NCBI GenBank assembly: GCA_903772945.1
Contig: CAICTM010000645.1
Span: forward strand, 1 to 54,954
DNA: 54,954 bases
Direction: 5' to 3'
Source of the DNA: Seminavis robusta
Lineage: Eukaryota > Bacillariophyta > Bacillariophyceae > Naviculales > Naviculaceae
Position numbers and translations under genes: made by a program. The notes below the pieces were generated by a model. That model was given only the letters and a program-made list of their open reading frames with translations. It did no database searches and was not told where the DNA came from. Positions 19,441 through 29,954 of the stretch are shown here, one piece after another. The first letter of the stretch is position 1. Every line of letters starts with the position of its first letter.

Positions 19441-20460
19441 TTATTCTTGCGTACCGACTTCCTCCCCCGCTTCTTCTTCATCTTCTTCAAATTCCGCCAT
19501 CATGGTGGGGTCGACATCAGAAATGTCCATACACTCGGCACAAAACATGAGTACTTGTTTCCGTCCAATTTCCAATGCCGCCCGTGGTCCCATGGCATAA
19601 ACGAGTGTGACATCTTCACCGTTCGATGATTGTTGTGTTTGTGTCATCATGGAAGAATGATCCTTGTGCGAGAGAAGTTCGGCGACGAGTTTGTTGTCTT
19701 CGGTCAATTTTTCGCGGAGGAGATAGTCCGTCTTGACGAATTGTTCGAGGAGTCGATCGACATTGGGAGTGCCGAGGGTATCTTGATCGCCCAGGACGTG
19801 TTGTCGTCCTCCGGCCTTTTTGGCACTGGCAGAGGGTGGTTCCGCGGGAAGGTTGGGGTCCAATTGATGAAGTAACGCGTAGAGATCGACTTCGGTAATC
19901 CAACGGGATCCATCGGGCAAATTGGCTCCCTTGCAATAGGCAAACGCGAGAATGACCATGAGGAGTCCTCGTTCAATGGAAGCGTGGGTGTGTACTTTGA
20001 GCAAGTCTTTGGAGTGTTGTTCCAGTTCCGTGTCTTGTGTTCTCACAAAGAGTCGATCGGTTTTGTATTTTTTGGGGACCGACTTCGCCTTGTCCATGTA
20101 TTTGGGCAGTCGTTTGAGTTCGAATCCAAAGACATTGGCCAGTCGGTCCTTGACTTCGGCATAGGCGGCGGTGGAGATTTTGTCTCCGGCAATGCCAGCT
20201 TCTTTGCACGCCTTGACGCGATCAATGGGTTCTCCGGCCAATGCCTTGAAGAGAACGAGACGAGAGAGATCCAACAGCGCCTTTTCGCGTTGGGATGCCT
20301 TCAAGTTGTCCAAATTCTTTTGCTCCGATGGCTTGACGGGCGCTATTTCTTGGGAGGGTTCCGCGGCTACCTGGGAACAACTGAAGCAGGCATCGGCTTC
20401 CAAGTCCTCCTCGCCGACGACCGAACGACTCTTGCGCTTCTTTTTGCTGGTTTTGGGCAT
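19441..20460 (-). CDS. NSE3: NSE3 / MAGE-homology-domain subunit of the SMC5/6 complex
   Basis: 339 residues from the ATG at 20460. A basic N-terminal stretch (MPKTSKKKRKSRS) looks like a nuclear signal. The MAGE homology domain spans ~57-305: LVLFKALAGEPIDRVKACKE, VKDRLANVFGFELKRLP, YKTDRLFVRTQD, GLLMVILAFAYCKGANLPDG, ITEVDLYALLHQLD, VDRLLEQFVKTDYLLREK, and the family signature GPRAALEIGRKQVLMF. NSE3 forms a heterotrimer with NSE1 and NSE4 that bridges the SMC5/6 heads and binds DNA during repair and replication-stress responses. The domain is a tandem winged-helix fold. An acidic C-terminal tail (MMAEFEEDEEEAGEEVG) is present. Divergently placed from the ether-lipid locus, with ~500 bases between the starts. 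Confidence 0.85.
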   Translation of the reverse strand: MPKTSKKKRKSRSVVGEEDLEADACFSCSQVAAEPSQEIAPVKPSEQKNLDNLKASQREKALLDLSRLVLFKALAGEPIDRVKACKEAGIAGDKISTAAYAEVKDRLANVFGFELKRLPKYMDKAKSVPKKYKTDRLFVRTQDTELEQHSKDLLKVHTHASIERGLLMVILAFAYCKGANLPDGSRWITEVDLYALLHQLDPNLPAEPPSASAKKAGGRQHVLGDQDTLGTPNVDRLLEQFVKTDYLLREKLTEDNKLVAELLSHKDHSSMMTQTQQSSNGEDVTLVYAMGPRAALEIGRKQVLMFCAECMDISDVDPTMMAEFEEDEEEAGEEVGTQE

Positions 20461-20957
20461 TTTTACAAATAATTACAGATGGCCAATGACGCTGTCTACT
20501 TGAGATGGCTTGTTTGTTGAGGTTTTGATTGCAGTACCGTAGAAGTATTGCTTGGCAGACTCCAGTAATTGTGGATTCCTCTACTGTGCAGTACTTACAA
20601 ACGACTTGGTTTCTTCTGGCAGCTTGGGGCAAAGAGGATAGATAGCGGTGGAGACAGCGTACCGGTACAGTATGTAGCTTCTCTTCCTTCCTCCAACAAT
20701 GGCGTCTTTGTTTCCCTCGCTTCGTCTTTGGTTTTTGTGTGCTTCGCGCCAAAAAGAGTCACGAATAACTCCGGACTGATTTGCGCGCGTCAACCGAACA
20801 GAGATGCCAATGCCGCGATCTTCGTGGTCCATGAAAAAGATCTCACTGGTTGGCCTGGATCCAATCAACCACAACAGCTCCAACAACCTTGGATCATCCA
20901 GCAGCACTCCTTTAGAGTTGACTTTTTCTATTTTAGTATTAGAAGGACAAAGCCACG
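20461..20957. promoter_or_regulatory. Divergent intergenic region between NSE3 and the ether-lipid locus
   Basis: Two ATG starts point away from each other across 497 bases, so both promoters should lie here. A TACCGGTA palindrome is at 20660-20667. No core promoter element could be assigned with confidence. Confidence 0.4.
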
Positions 20958-22421
20958 ATGGCAGGAGAAGAAAGCGCTGCCCTTACCGACGAGTTGTTTG
21001 AGAAGGTTGTCGAAAGGATTTCTTCCACCTCATCCTCCACTACCACTACAACTACCACTACAAGCAATGACACCAAGTTGCGGCTCTATGGTCTCTACAA
21101 GTACGCTACCCAAGGACCCTGTCAAACACCCGCCGCATCCATCTGGAATCCCACGGCCATGGCCAAACAGCGGGCTTGGAAAGCTTGCCACGGAATGACA
21201 AAGAAGCAAGCCCAAATGGAATATGCTACCCTGGCGGGCTCGTTGGATGAAACCTGTCAGACATGGTTGGAAGAGTACCAATCCAAGATGATGGAGGAAC
21301 CAACAATCCAATCCACAAAAGATCCGCCAGAAAAAGTACTCGATACAGAGGCAAAAACCAAACCAAAGAGGAATGTCACTAGTGCAAAAGAAGGGATTGA
21401 CACATCGATCCATGAAAACCCCTCAGCTTTATCATCAATCTCATTATTAGGTTCTTGGATCCTAGATTGGCTTTTATTCTGGATTCTACCCACGCCAGTG
21501 ATTCCTCGTGGTGCCCTCGATATTGACTGGTCTGATCTTTGGTTTGCTCTCATGGCTTGTGTCAAGGCTGGTCTTTTCTATAGCAATTCCAAATTACAAA
21601 AACTCCAAGATTCCATTCTGGAGGACATACAACAACACACTCTGTTGAATACACAACAACAACAACAAAATACAGCACAAGATGCAGCAACACAAGTTGT
21701 GGTCGGATACTCGGTGAGATCACTCCTCGATTTGTATCTCATGCACAAACGGTATCCACCGAACAAAAAACAAGTCATTATCGTTCCTCCCATCAACATT
21801 CCGGGAATGGTGCAGATAATGGAACATTATGGCTTGCAAGTGGTGCCCGTGGATATTCCTTCGTCTTCTACCACCACAAACACCAGCAGGATGACAATTG
21901 ACCTGACAGCCGTCCAAACCGCCATTACAGAACAAACCGTGGCGATTATGGTCGTACACGCCTTTGGAAACAATCCTACTGCTACTACAACCATTCAACA
22001 ACAAGAATTGCGCAATCTAGCCAATCAACACAATCTGGAACTATGGCTCGATGCTGCAGAATCGTACACTGGAGATTTTAATAATTTAGCAGCCAGTTCG
22101 GTGTCGTTTGCTGCGGATATCACATTTGTATCCTTTGGTATGATCAAGACGGCCACATCACTGGGTGGAGGCATTGCCATTTTGCAGCACCAGTGCGATT
22201 CGGTCGCAGCGGCCATGAGACGTTTGCAGTATCATCACTATGATGCGCAGACGACCTGGCAGTTTGCCTGGACCAAAGTCTGCCAGGCCATACTCATCCA
22301 AGCAGTTTCCTCCAGCCCCATTGTCTACGGGATCTTTGTGCACCTGTGTCTCCAATGGGGTGGCTACGTTTTTTTTGACAGCATGGTCACTCGCAATGTA
22401 AGGAGCATCCAGCCTCATGAC

Positions 22422-22454
<33 letters not shown>

Positions 22455-25400
22455 CGCAGTGCCATACGGATACGACCCAGTCTGCCACTCTTGCAGTTGT
22501 TGCATCGACGATTGAAACAATCCACACGTACCAGGGTAACGGTGCGAGATAGAATGGAGCGGTGCCAAGAAATGACGCAGATACTCCAACAGCATGCTCC
22601 TGGAATTGGAGTTCTCGAGCCATCTTCAGCTGTTGGCGCTGATACATACTGGCTATATCCCATTCAAGTCAATACGCGTGAAGAAGCGAACAAGAGACGG
22701 ATTCAGCGATACCTATTGGAAAAGGGCTGGGATGTGGCTGCCGGGACATCGCAGTTGCAATGCGTCCTTCCCACCAACACGGAGAAACACTCGACACAAC
22801 AAAACATGCAGAATTTCATGTCCAAAGTTTTGTATCTACCTATTGCTAGTCGGCCCCTGTCAAAACACCAATCCATAGAGTTGGCTGCACACTTGCAGCA
22901 AGTTGACGCAATGAATAGTGATGATGAAAACTGGGACCGTGGCGGCTCGAGTATCATGGCCCCATCAAAGAAATGGACTGTACTCCCTGTCCTGTTACTG
23001 ATGTTCTCGTCAATTGGTGGAGGTTACCCGGCACCGAACTACATCTTGATTGTGATGCTACCAGCTCTGATATCGCTGCTGCTGTATAGCTTTGTTCTCA
23101 TGGTCTGTTTGGCTTTGGCCGTGAGATGGCTAGGCAACTCTTCTCTGTATCTAGAGTCATCCACGGGGTTTGCTCGCTACAGCAGCATGATTGATCAAAT
23201 GTGTCTCGGGGAGGATGAAAAGATTTGCCTTGACTCGAGAAGAATAACCAAACAGTCACCGTCATTACAACAACAAGATGTCACTCGAGAGCCGCCCTCT
23301 GCACAGATTGTTGCACCGAATGCCAGTGTTATTGCTTCGATGCCACTGTTGGATCTGCCAGCAGTCTCGCCGCTTGCAAAGGACCTTCGTGGTTGTGCTA
23401 TTCTAACTGGCGCGACGGGTTTTGTGGGGTCGCTGATTCTAAGAGAGTTACTGTTCCATCGACAATCCTTGAACCTGACTGCAGGTGTCTTTGTCCTTTG
23501 TCGAGGCAAGCGATCGCTAAGTGCACAAGAGAGGATCGATCAGTTGTTGAAACAGGAAATGTTTTCGTTCCTTTCTGAGGCTGAGAAACGAGACTTGGTT
23601 CACGTTTTGCAAGGGGACGTGACCAAAGCTGGTGCTGGGCTGTCGGAACAGGATATGAACCAACTGCTATCCCTGGGGACACAGAAGAAGATCGTTGTTA
23701 CGCATGTGATTCATTCAGCAGCGTCTGTGAGCTTTACGCAGGAACTTGCGGAGGCGGCCCAGTCAAACATCACCTCTGCTCTAAGCATGCAGAGCCTAGC
23801 GGTGAAACTTGGTCAGGCTCAGTCACAGAGCGATAAGATGAAAGAAATTCCACGAATTCGGTTTGTCCACCTGAGCACTGCGTTCGTACATGGCTCAATG
23901 TCAGGTAGCAAAGAGGCTCCCCTGCCCGAACAACTGTTTCCGCTTGACCCGTACGAGCCTACAAAGTTGTACAATTCCATGCAGAGTACTCAGTTCTATG
24001 CGTCGAAAGCCATGAGCGACTTGCGTTTTCACAATACCTACGCGTTCTCCAAATGTGTTTGTGAGCACTTGCTCCTTCAAGAAGACAAGAATTGCCAACA
24101 AAATGTTGAAACCATGATTGTTCGACCAAGCATTGTTGGTCCGGCGCTAGAAAGCCCTGAGGAGGGATGGGCCGGACAGAAGCCGTCGACGATCGTTGCT
24201 GCGGCTTCGCTGTATTTGAGTTATCAATGGAACCTCTGGTCTTTTGGCTCCTCCGATGTGCCATGCATACCAGTGGACGTTCTGTCGCGCTTTGTACTCC
24301 GAGTTGCATTCGAGCAAGCCAAATCGGAGGACACGAAGACAGTAGCTGGATCGACAGCAGCTGAAGTTTCATCGTCTGACGACAGCTTTGAGCGCGTAAG
24401 TAGCTGCAGTTCATTGACTCGGTGCTCTTCGAATAGTCAAGAGACCGGGGATGACTCTGCGACAGAATGGCATATACCGCGAATCAGAAATGCAGCCTGG
24501 AGCCCATCTTCTGCGGAAGTTGCCATGTTCTCGTGGCTTGACTACTGTGTCGCCACACTTCACTTGGGGTCAAACACGGGCTACTTCAACCGTTCCACTG
24601 CGTACGTGGGTCTTTGGATCACCAGTCGACTATTGCCTCGCATCCGACTGAGCTTCCCCGCGTACTCGGCATTTCACTACTACCTGGTTCAAACGCCAAT
24701 CCAAGTAATGTTGAGCCTTTGCCGTGGTTTTGGCTGGCAGGATTCATGCTACAAGCTATCCAAACTGTCAGGCTTCTTGGACCTACCCTTACTATTCTTC
24801 CCGTACATGAACGAAACCTTCCATTTCCAATCGAGTCTTTCAGCCCCGGAAACGATGAATGGCAGTCGCTACGTGTTTTCCTGTGCTGTGGCAGCACATC
24901 GTTTCCTCACCAGAGTCAACCGTAGACGTAATCAGCCCCACGATCGACTAAAGCACGAAAACCAAGAGCGGATGACTTCCTTCTGTATCGGTGGAAAGGA
25001 GCAAAAGCTCGCATGCGGTCTTTGGTGGGCCTTGACACAACCCAATGGCAGCATGGCAATTCGCCTTGCTGGATGGCTTTTTGCTTACATCAGTGGAGCT
25101 ACATGCCAATCAATCACCGTCGATCTCCCATCATTTGAAGCCGCTTTGCGGATGAAATTAGACGCAGCAAAGGCCGCCAGACAAGAATCTGACGAAATGT
25201 ACATCGTGTTGGCGCCCACGCACCGATCGTTTCTCGATTTCATTCTTCTGAGCTACCTTACGTTCATCGTGCCTGAACTTGCAATTGACATCCCAAAGAT
25301 TGCCGCCGCAGACGACTTTGAGCATCTCCCTGTAATCGGATGGTTGGCACAAGCGTTGGGAGCTTTTTATGTAAGGCGTGGGCTGGGCAGGGCAGACCCG

Positions 25401-26119
25401 GAATTGCGGTCGCAAGTGACAAAAATGAAGCAACATGAAACATCTGTTATTGAAGTTTTCCTAGAAGGGTCCCGAAGCCGAGACAGGCGTTTCATGGAAC
25501 CCAAGACTGGTCTATTGAGGAGTCTAGCCGAGACAGGAGGAAACCACCTGGTTGTACCCATTTCCATCAGCTACGAGAAACTGCCAGAACAGGATATTCT
25601 GGCGCAGGAAGCTGCTGGCCAATGTGGCAGACATTCTTTGAATACAAGTGGCCTTCTCCGGTGGCTGATGGTATGGCGTACAGCAGGTTCATGCGGGCAT
25701 TGTTGCGAATTTCATTGCATTGTTCTTACGAAATTGTTTATTTGACTTTGTAGGATGTAGCGCGAGGCAATGTTCATCTCGGGAGAATACATGTAGCTGC
25801 AGGTCGTCCACTGGGCTTGGACTGCAAGAGCTCAGCGGATTTCAAGCAGGTTGCGCAGACTGTCCAGGTCGAACAGCAACGGAATTTGTTCGCTTCCGAC
25901 TATCATGTAGAAGCAACCGCGAAAGCACTGAGTATGGACATAGAAACTGTCCGATCGGCGATGACTAGCCTTGGCTGTCGGTTTCTACCTACACAAAATG
26001 TGACGTCCGCGTTGAACTTACCCAAAGACTCGTCTGAGTTTTCTCGATCATGCTTCATCTCAGCCACGAACTTGCAAGAGTTTGCCCATGTCAGCACAAA
26101 GGCTGGCGACAGTGGCTGA
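20958..26119 (+). CDS. Ether-lipid multidomain protein: PLP aminotransferase-like, fatty acyl-CoA reductase and DHAP acyltransferase domains
   Basis: First exon 20958-25670 gives 1571 residues. Residues ~248-500 resemble DegT/DnrJ-type PLP enzymes (GYSVRSLLDLYL; LWLDAAESY; SFGMIKTATSLGGG with Lys397 as the likely Schiff-base lysine). Two membrane segments follow at ~675-727. Residues ~813-1150 are a fatty acyl-CoA reductase: NADPH loop GATGFVG at 818-824, and YAFSK at 1028-1032 as the catalytic Tyr/Lys. Residues ~1410-1560 are a GPAT/DHAPAT acyltransferase: HRSFLDF (His1422, Asp1427), FYVRRGLG, FLEGSRSR (1503-1508), VVPISISYE. An intron at 25671-25753 (ATG|GTATGG...TTTGTAG|GAT) restores the frame, giving DVARGNVHLGRIHVAAGRPL, the expected end of the acyltransferase. 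The frame then runs to a stop at 26119 but must shift to join the synthase region. Together these make acyl-DHAP and fatty alcohol, the two substrates of alkyl-DHAP synthase. Confidence 0.85.
25671..25753 (+). other. Intron in the acyltransferase domain (83 nt)
   Basis: Donor GTATGG after ...CTGATG and acceptor TTGACTTTGTAG before GATGTAGCG. Removal keeps phase 0 and joins ...RWLM to DVARGNVHLG, so the acyltransferase domain continues instead of ending in a non-homologous tail at 25745. Confidence 0.7.
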
Positions 26120-28248
26120 ACAATTCATGCGAAGAAAACGACCAGCTTTCTGATCACGGACCCGAGGTCGCGTCGTTGTCTCGGTCTCTTTTGTCATTAC
26201 TTACCGCTGCCGATGATCAAGCTGAGAGAGCCTTCGTCGAACTGGTTGCCAAAGGATTCCATCGACCCAACCTGCAGCACTTGCAACAAACAGCTCAGAA
26301 AAGCTCCAATGCGCATGACACGGAGATACCGCTTATCTTGACCAACGCTGCAGCCTCCTTACTTCATTCAAAGTTGGCTCTAGAAGATGACACTCCGAGT
26401 GCCGCCGCAGCGAGTACCGCTACAAGCAACAATTCAACTTGCGCTCCCGTTCTGCTAGAAAGCGAGGAGCGCCTTGGTTTCTGGGGATTCCGTGATTCTG
26501 GGTTTGCCTTGCAAGTCAGCAAGGAAGGATCACACTACGTGGTTATGCGAGGTGACAGGTACTCAGTCACCGGGAAGTCCATGTCGAAATTGATACCTTT
26601 TGTCGAAAGAGAAACAGGTGTACAGATCAATCCTTTCAACGAGGCTTTTCAGGCCACACAAAAATCCTCAACTGATTGGAATACCGAAACTGTGCTGAAC
26701 AAAGATGATTTGAAACTCCTACAATCAACCGTTTGGAAGTTGACGACCGCCTTGCCAGACCGAACCCGCCATGGCTCAGGGCACTCACAAGAAGACATTT
26801 TTTCAATTCGTTCAGAGAGCCCTATCCGTGTGCCAGATGCGGTGGTCTGGCCCAGCTCCGAAGCGGAAGTTAATGCACTCATCGCTTTGTGCAAAGAAAA
26901 GAGCTGGTGTCTAATACCATTTGGAGGGGGCACCAACGTCACAAACGCCACCAGATGCCCCGACAAAGAAGTCGAACCACGTCCGATCATTTCAGTAGAC
27001 ATGACAAAGCTCAACAGACTGCTCTGGCTCAACGAGGAGGATGGCTTGGCCTGTTTCGAGGCTGGCATCAATGGGCGTGACTTGGTTGCAACACTGGAAC
27101 AACGGGGATACACGATGGGACACGAGCCCGATAGCATAGAATTCAGCACGTTGGGAGGTTGGATTGCGACGAAAGCGAGCGGAATGAAACGAAACAAATA
27201 CGGCAATATCGAGGACATTATCAGAAGTGTCCGCGTTGCATCTTCGTCGGGTATAGTGTGCCAAAACGCCGAAACACAGAGCGACTCTGACAAAGCCGTC
27301 TTTGGAAGGGAATCTTGCGGCCTGGACTTTCGGTCCATAGTCCTTGGATCCGAAGGTTGTCTCGGCATCATCACAAGCGCCGTTGTAAAAGTCTGGCCCA
27401 TTGCGGAAATCGTAGAGCACGAGAGTATTCTCTTTCCAAGTTTCGAAACTGGTCTGGGTTTTGCTCGGGACATTTCCAGGCTCGATCGTCTTGTTCCTGC
27501 GAGTGTGCGGTTGCTGGACAATGAGCATTTCCGACTAGGGCAGGCGCTGCAAGGAGATCCATCATCCCTGAAGGATCGATGTCTGAGAGCCTTGCAGGCC
27601 CTCTTTGCTGCCAGTAATTTCGGCAGCAGTTTAGACCCCACAACCGTGGCATGCGCTACAGTTTGCTACGAAGGGAGCAAGAGTGAAGTAAACTTGCAGA
27701 AAGCAGAACTCAAACGATTGGCAGCGAATCGTGGTGGATTCCTCCTTGGTCCCAGAATCGGCAAGGCTGGCTACGATCTGACTTTTCTCATCGCCTATTT
27801 AAGGGACTTTGCCATGACCTACCACTTCCTTGGCGAGTCCTTCGAAACTTTTGCCCCATGGTCAAAGGTCGCAGACATCATCGACAGCACGAAACGAAGG
27901 GTGATTCTCGAACACGAAGCTCGATGCCTACCAGGCAATCCCTTTGTTGGATGCCGCGTCACACAACTATATCATGATGGAGCTTGCTTGTATTTCTACG
28001 TTTGCATCAATACTGAAAACGTAGCGAATGCAAGCCATGTCTTCTGTGAAATCGAGCATGCGGCGAGATGCGAGATTTTACAGCACGGTGGGTCATTGAG
28101 TCATCACCATGGCATTGGCAAAGTGCGAGCCCGACTTCTACACGAATCAGGAAGCCCGGTATACAAGAGCATTTTGGGTTCAGTAAAAGAAACCATGGAC
28201 CCAGACAACATCTTCGCTGCCCGCAACGGGTTGTTCTGTGCATACTAG
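26038..28248 (+). CDS. Alkyldihydroxyacetonephosphate synthase (AGPS), probably the C-terminal domain of the same protein
   Basis: Open from 26038; the first ATG in frame is 26050 (732 residues). AGPS is a flavoenzyme that swaps the acyl chain of acyl-DHAP for a fatty alcohol, creating the ether bond. Family landmarks: LGFWGFRDSGFAL, PDAVVWPSSEAEVNALI, the FAD-binding PFGGGTNVT, HEPDSIEFSTLGGWIATKAS followed by GNIEDII, SIVLGSEGCLGIITSAVVKV, HFLGESFETFAPWSKV, and the triple-His loop SLSHHHGIGKVRA near the C-terminus. The end NGLFCAY is not a peroxisomal SKL-type signal. About 120 residues before the AGPS landmarks are linker-like. The frame differs from the preceding exon by one base; a short intron of length 3n+2 or an indel between 26030 and 26120 would fuse them. 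A separate gene starting at 26050 is less likely because no promoter-sized gap exists. Confidence 0.85.
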   Translation, partial: VFSIMLHLSHELARVCPCQHKGWRQWLNNSCEENDQLSDHGPEVASLSRSLLSLLTAADDQAERAFVELVAKGFHRPNLQHLQQTAQKSSNAHDTEIPLILTNAAASLLHSKLALEDDTPSAAAASTATSNNSTCAPVLLESEERLGFWGFRDSGFALQVSKEGSHYVVMRGDRYSVTGKSMSKLIPFVERETGVQINPFNEAFQATQKSSTDWNTETVLNKDDLKLLQSTVWKLTTALPDRTRHGSGHSQEDIFSIRSESPIRVPDAVVWPSSEAEVNALIALCKEKSWCLIPFGGGTNVTNATRCPDKEVEPRPIISVDMTKLNRLLWLNEEDGLACFEAGINGRDLVATLEQRGYTMGHEPDSIEFSTLGGWIATKASGMKRNKYGNIEDIIRSVRVASSSGIVCQNAETQSDSDKAVFGRESCGLDFRSIVLGSEGCLGIITSAVVKVWPIAEIVEHESILFPSFETGLGFARDISRLDRLVPASVRLLDNEHFRLGQALQGDPSSLKDRCLRALQALFAASNFGSSLDPTTVACATVCYEGSKSEVNLQKAELKRLAANRGGFLLGPRIGKAGYDLTFLIAYLRDFAMTYHFLGESFETFAPWSKVADIIDSTKRRVILEHEARCLPGNPFVGCRVTQLYHDGACLYFYVCINTENVANASHVFCEIEHAARCEILQHGGSLSHHHGIGKVRARLLHESGSPVYKSILGSVKETMDPDNIFAARNGLFCAY

Positions 28249-28637
28249 TAGAACGAGCGGGAGTGCTACAGCACTTCATGCCTCAACTCCCTCGCACCCC
28301 CCTAGCCCCCATTTGCCCTGCTCCCTGCTTTCCCTGTGATTCCCCACCACCGATGCCCTGATCTGAGCTCTAGAGTGCTCCGCTGCCGGTGCTGGGCCCC
28401 TCCCATGGTCGATGGTCTCCCTCCACGATTGGATCGACTCACACTTCAGTTTCTTTGAAGTTCTTCTGAAAAGATCCAGTCAGATCTTGCTTCCTGCAAG
28501 ATTTGATCGCTTGATTCATTCGACTCGACTCGACTCGATTCTCGTTCCACCCTTGGAAGCGCACTCGTACGCGGTGTCAAGCTCACAAAAAAAGACCTGA
28601 AAGAACTGAAAAAACTAAAAAAAGCCAACACTCTACC
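28249..28637. other. Intergenic, promoter side of the membrane-protein gene
   Basis: A short CGACT tandem run (near 28518-28540) lies in the presumed 5' leader of the next gene. No gene seen. Confidence 0.4.
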
Positions 28638-29309
28638 ATGACAGTTACAACGTCTCAACACACTACCAGAAGCACCCCTCCCGCTCCACGTGAAGGATTC
28701 TTCCTGAACCAACTAGACACTTTCATTGGCCCTGGCGCAACCACCGCAGAGATATTTCTGCAATTTGGTGCATCTTTCGTGATCGGTCTCCTGTGCTTTT
28801 GGATCAAATACGACAACGACGCGACTGAAGTCTCTACGAATTGGAAGCACAATGCTATCGTGATTGGGTTGGGGATGGATATGATTGGCGGCGTCGTAAC
28901 CAACTCGACAAGTGCCGCGAAACGCTGGTACCACCGCCCTGGGCAGAATTTTTCCCAGCACATGACATTTATTGCAATTCACGCAATGCAAATTGGAACG
29001 GTTGCCTTCCTGTTCTGTCCCCAAAAGGATCAGCAATGGTTTTACTTTGCAGCTGTGTATGGGTGCTTGCTGGTATCGTCGACGATTGTGCATTCTGTCC
29101 CGTTGTACCTCCAGCGCCCAATGGCCATGTCGTTGGTGGCGACAGCTATTCCCATGAGCATGTCAAAAGTGTTGCCGGAGACACCAGGAATGGAATGGTT
29201 CATTCCCTTGCTGTTTCTGAAACTCTTGGTTTCTCACTTGACCCCGGAGACGTCGTTTCAGCCTGGTGAGGCGTGGCACGAGGAAAACGCAAGGGCAAAG
29301 AATGTTTGA
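28638..29309 (+). CDS. Multi-pass membrane protein, family not recognised
   Basis: 223 residues from ATG 28638. Hydrophobic segments: IFLQFGASFVIGLLCFWI (~38-55), AIVIGLGMDMIGGVVTN (~74-90), MTFIAIHAMQIGTVAFLFC (~110-128), FYFAAVYGCLLVSSTIVHSV (~134-153), AMSLVATAIPMSMSKV (~162-177) and WFIPLLFLKLLVSHL (~187-201), so five or six passes. Between segments 2 and 3, NSTSAAKRWYHRPGQNF is polar and probably a loop. No transporter or enzyme signature seen. It sits 390 bases downstream of the ether-lipid locus on the same strand; a link in function is only a guess. Confidence 0.65.
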   Translation: MTVTTSQHTTRSTPPAPREGFFLNQLDTFIGPGATTAEIFLQFGASFVIGLLCFWIKYDNDATEVSTNWKHNAIVIGLGMDMIGGVVTNSTSAAKRWYHRPGQNFSQHMTFIAIHAMQIGTVAFLFCPQKDQQWFYFAAVYGCLLVSSTIVHSVPLYLQRPMAMSLVATAIPMSMSKVLPETPGMEWFIPLLFLKLLVSHLTPETSFQPGEAWHEENARAKNV

Positions 29310-29954
29310 GTTGCAAATGTACAACTGTAGCACCAGCTAATGGGAGTTAAAACAAGAGTGGCTACACCACGCGACTACTCAGGTATTGTCAGTTACTGTG
29401 CATTCATCGCGTCTATTTGTTTGACTGTAGCACAGCGAGAATGGTGCTTCAGATACACTCCGAGGAGGTCTCTGCTACCGGTACGTTTGGAGGTGTGGGC
29501 TCAAACGGAGGTGTTGCTGAAGACCCTACTTTGCAGGGTTAGGCTGATGCGGTACTGTTCACGACACGCTCTGGAGTCGGTCGTGGAGCTACCAGCTCAA
29601 CTCTAAAGATCGTTCTCCTCATTGGCTACACAACAGCATGGCCCTCGATCCAGGCAGCTGGCCAATCTGCACTCTTTTGGTTCTGTGTCATCCTGTCGAG
29701 TTGAGCTGGAACAACCGGTGCATCGTCGAGAGTCTTCGAGGGCTCGAGTTGAATTTGGTTCTCCAAAGGGCGTACACGTTAGCTACGTTATTAGAGTCGA
29801 GTTTTTAAGTAAACATTCAATAATTGATCTGGGTTACTAGAACACAGTTCTTGCAGAAGAAACGTGGAAAACTAATGCAAATTATGATGGTGTGGTGATG
29901 GCATTGGCTCCGACCTGAGGCAGGCACTACAAAGGCAGCCATTTTCCGACACAC
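29310..29954. other. Intergenic, no supported gene
   Basis: Contains TACCGGTA at 29476-29483. Short frames only. Confidence 0.35.

Noticed and set aside
26649..27641. 330-codon frame opposite the AGPS domain
   Set aside because: Antisense shadow of a clear flavoenzyme; no domain of its own.
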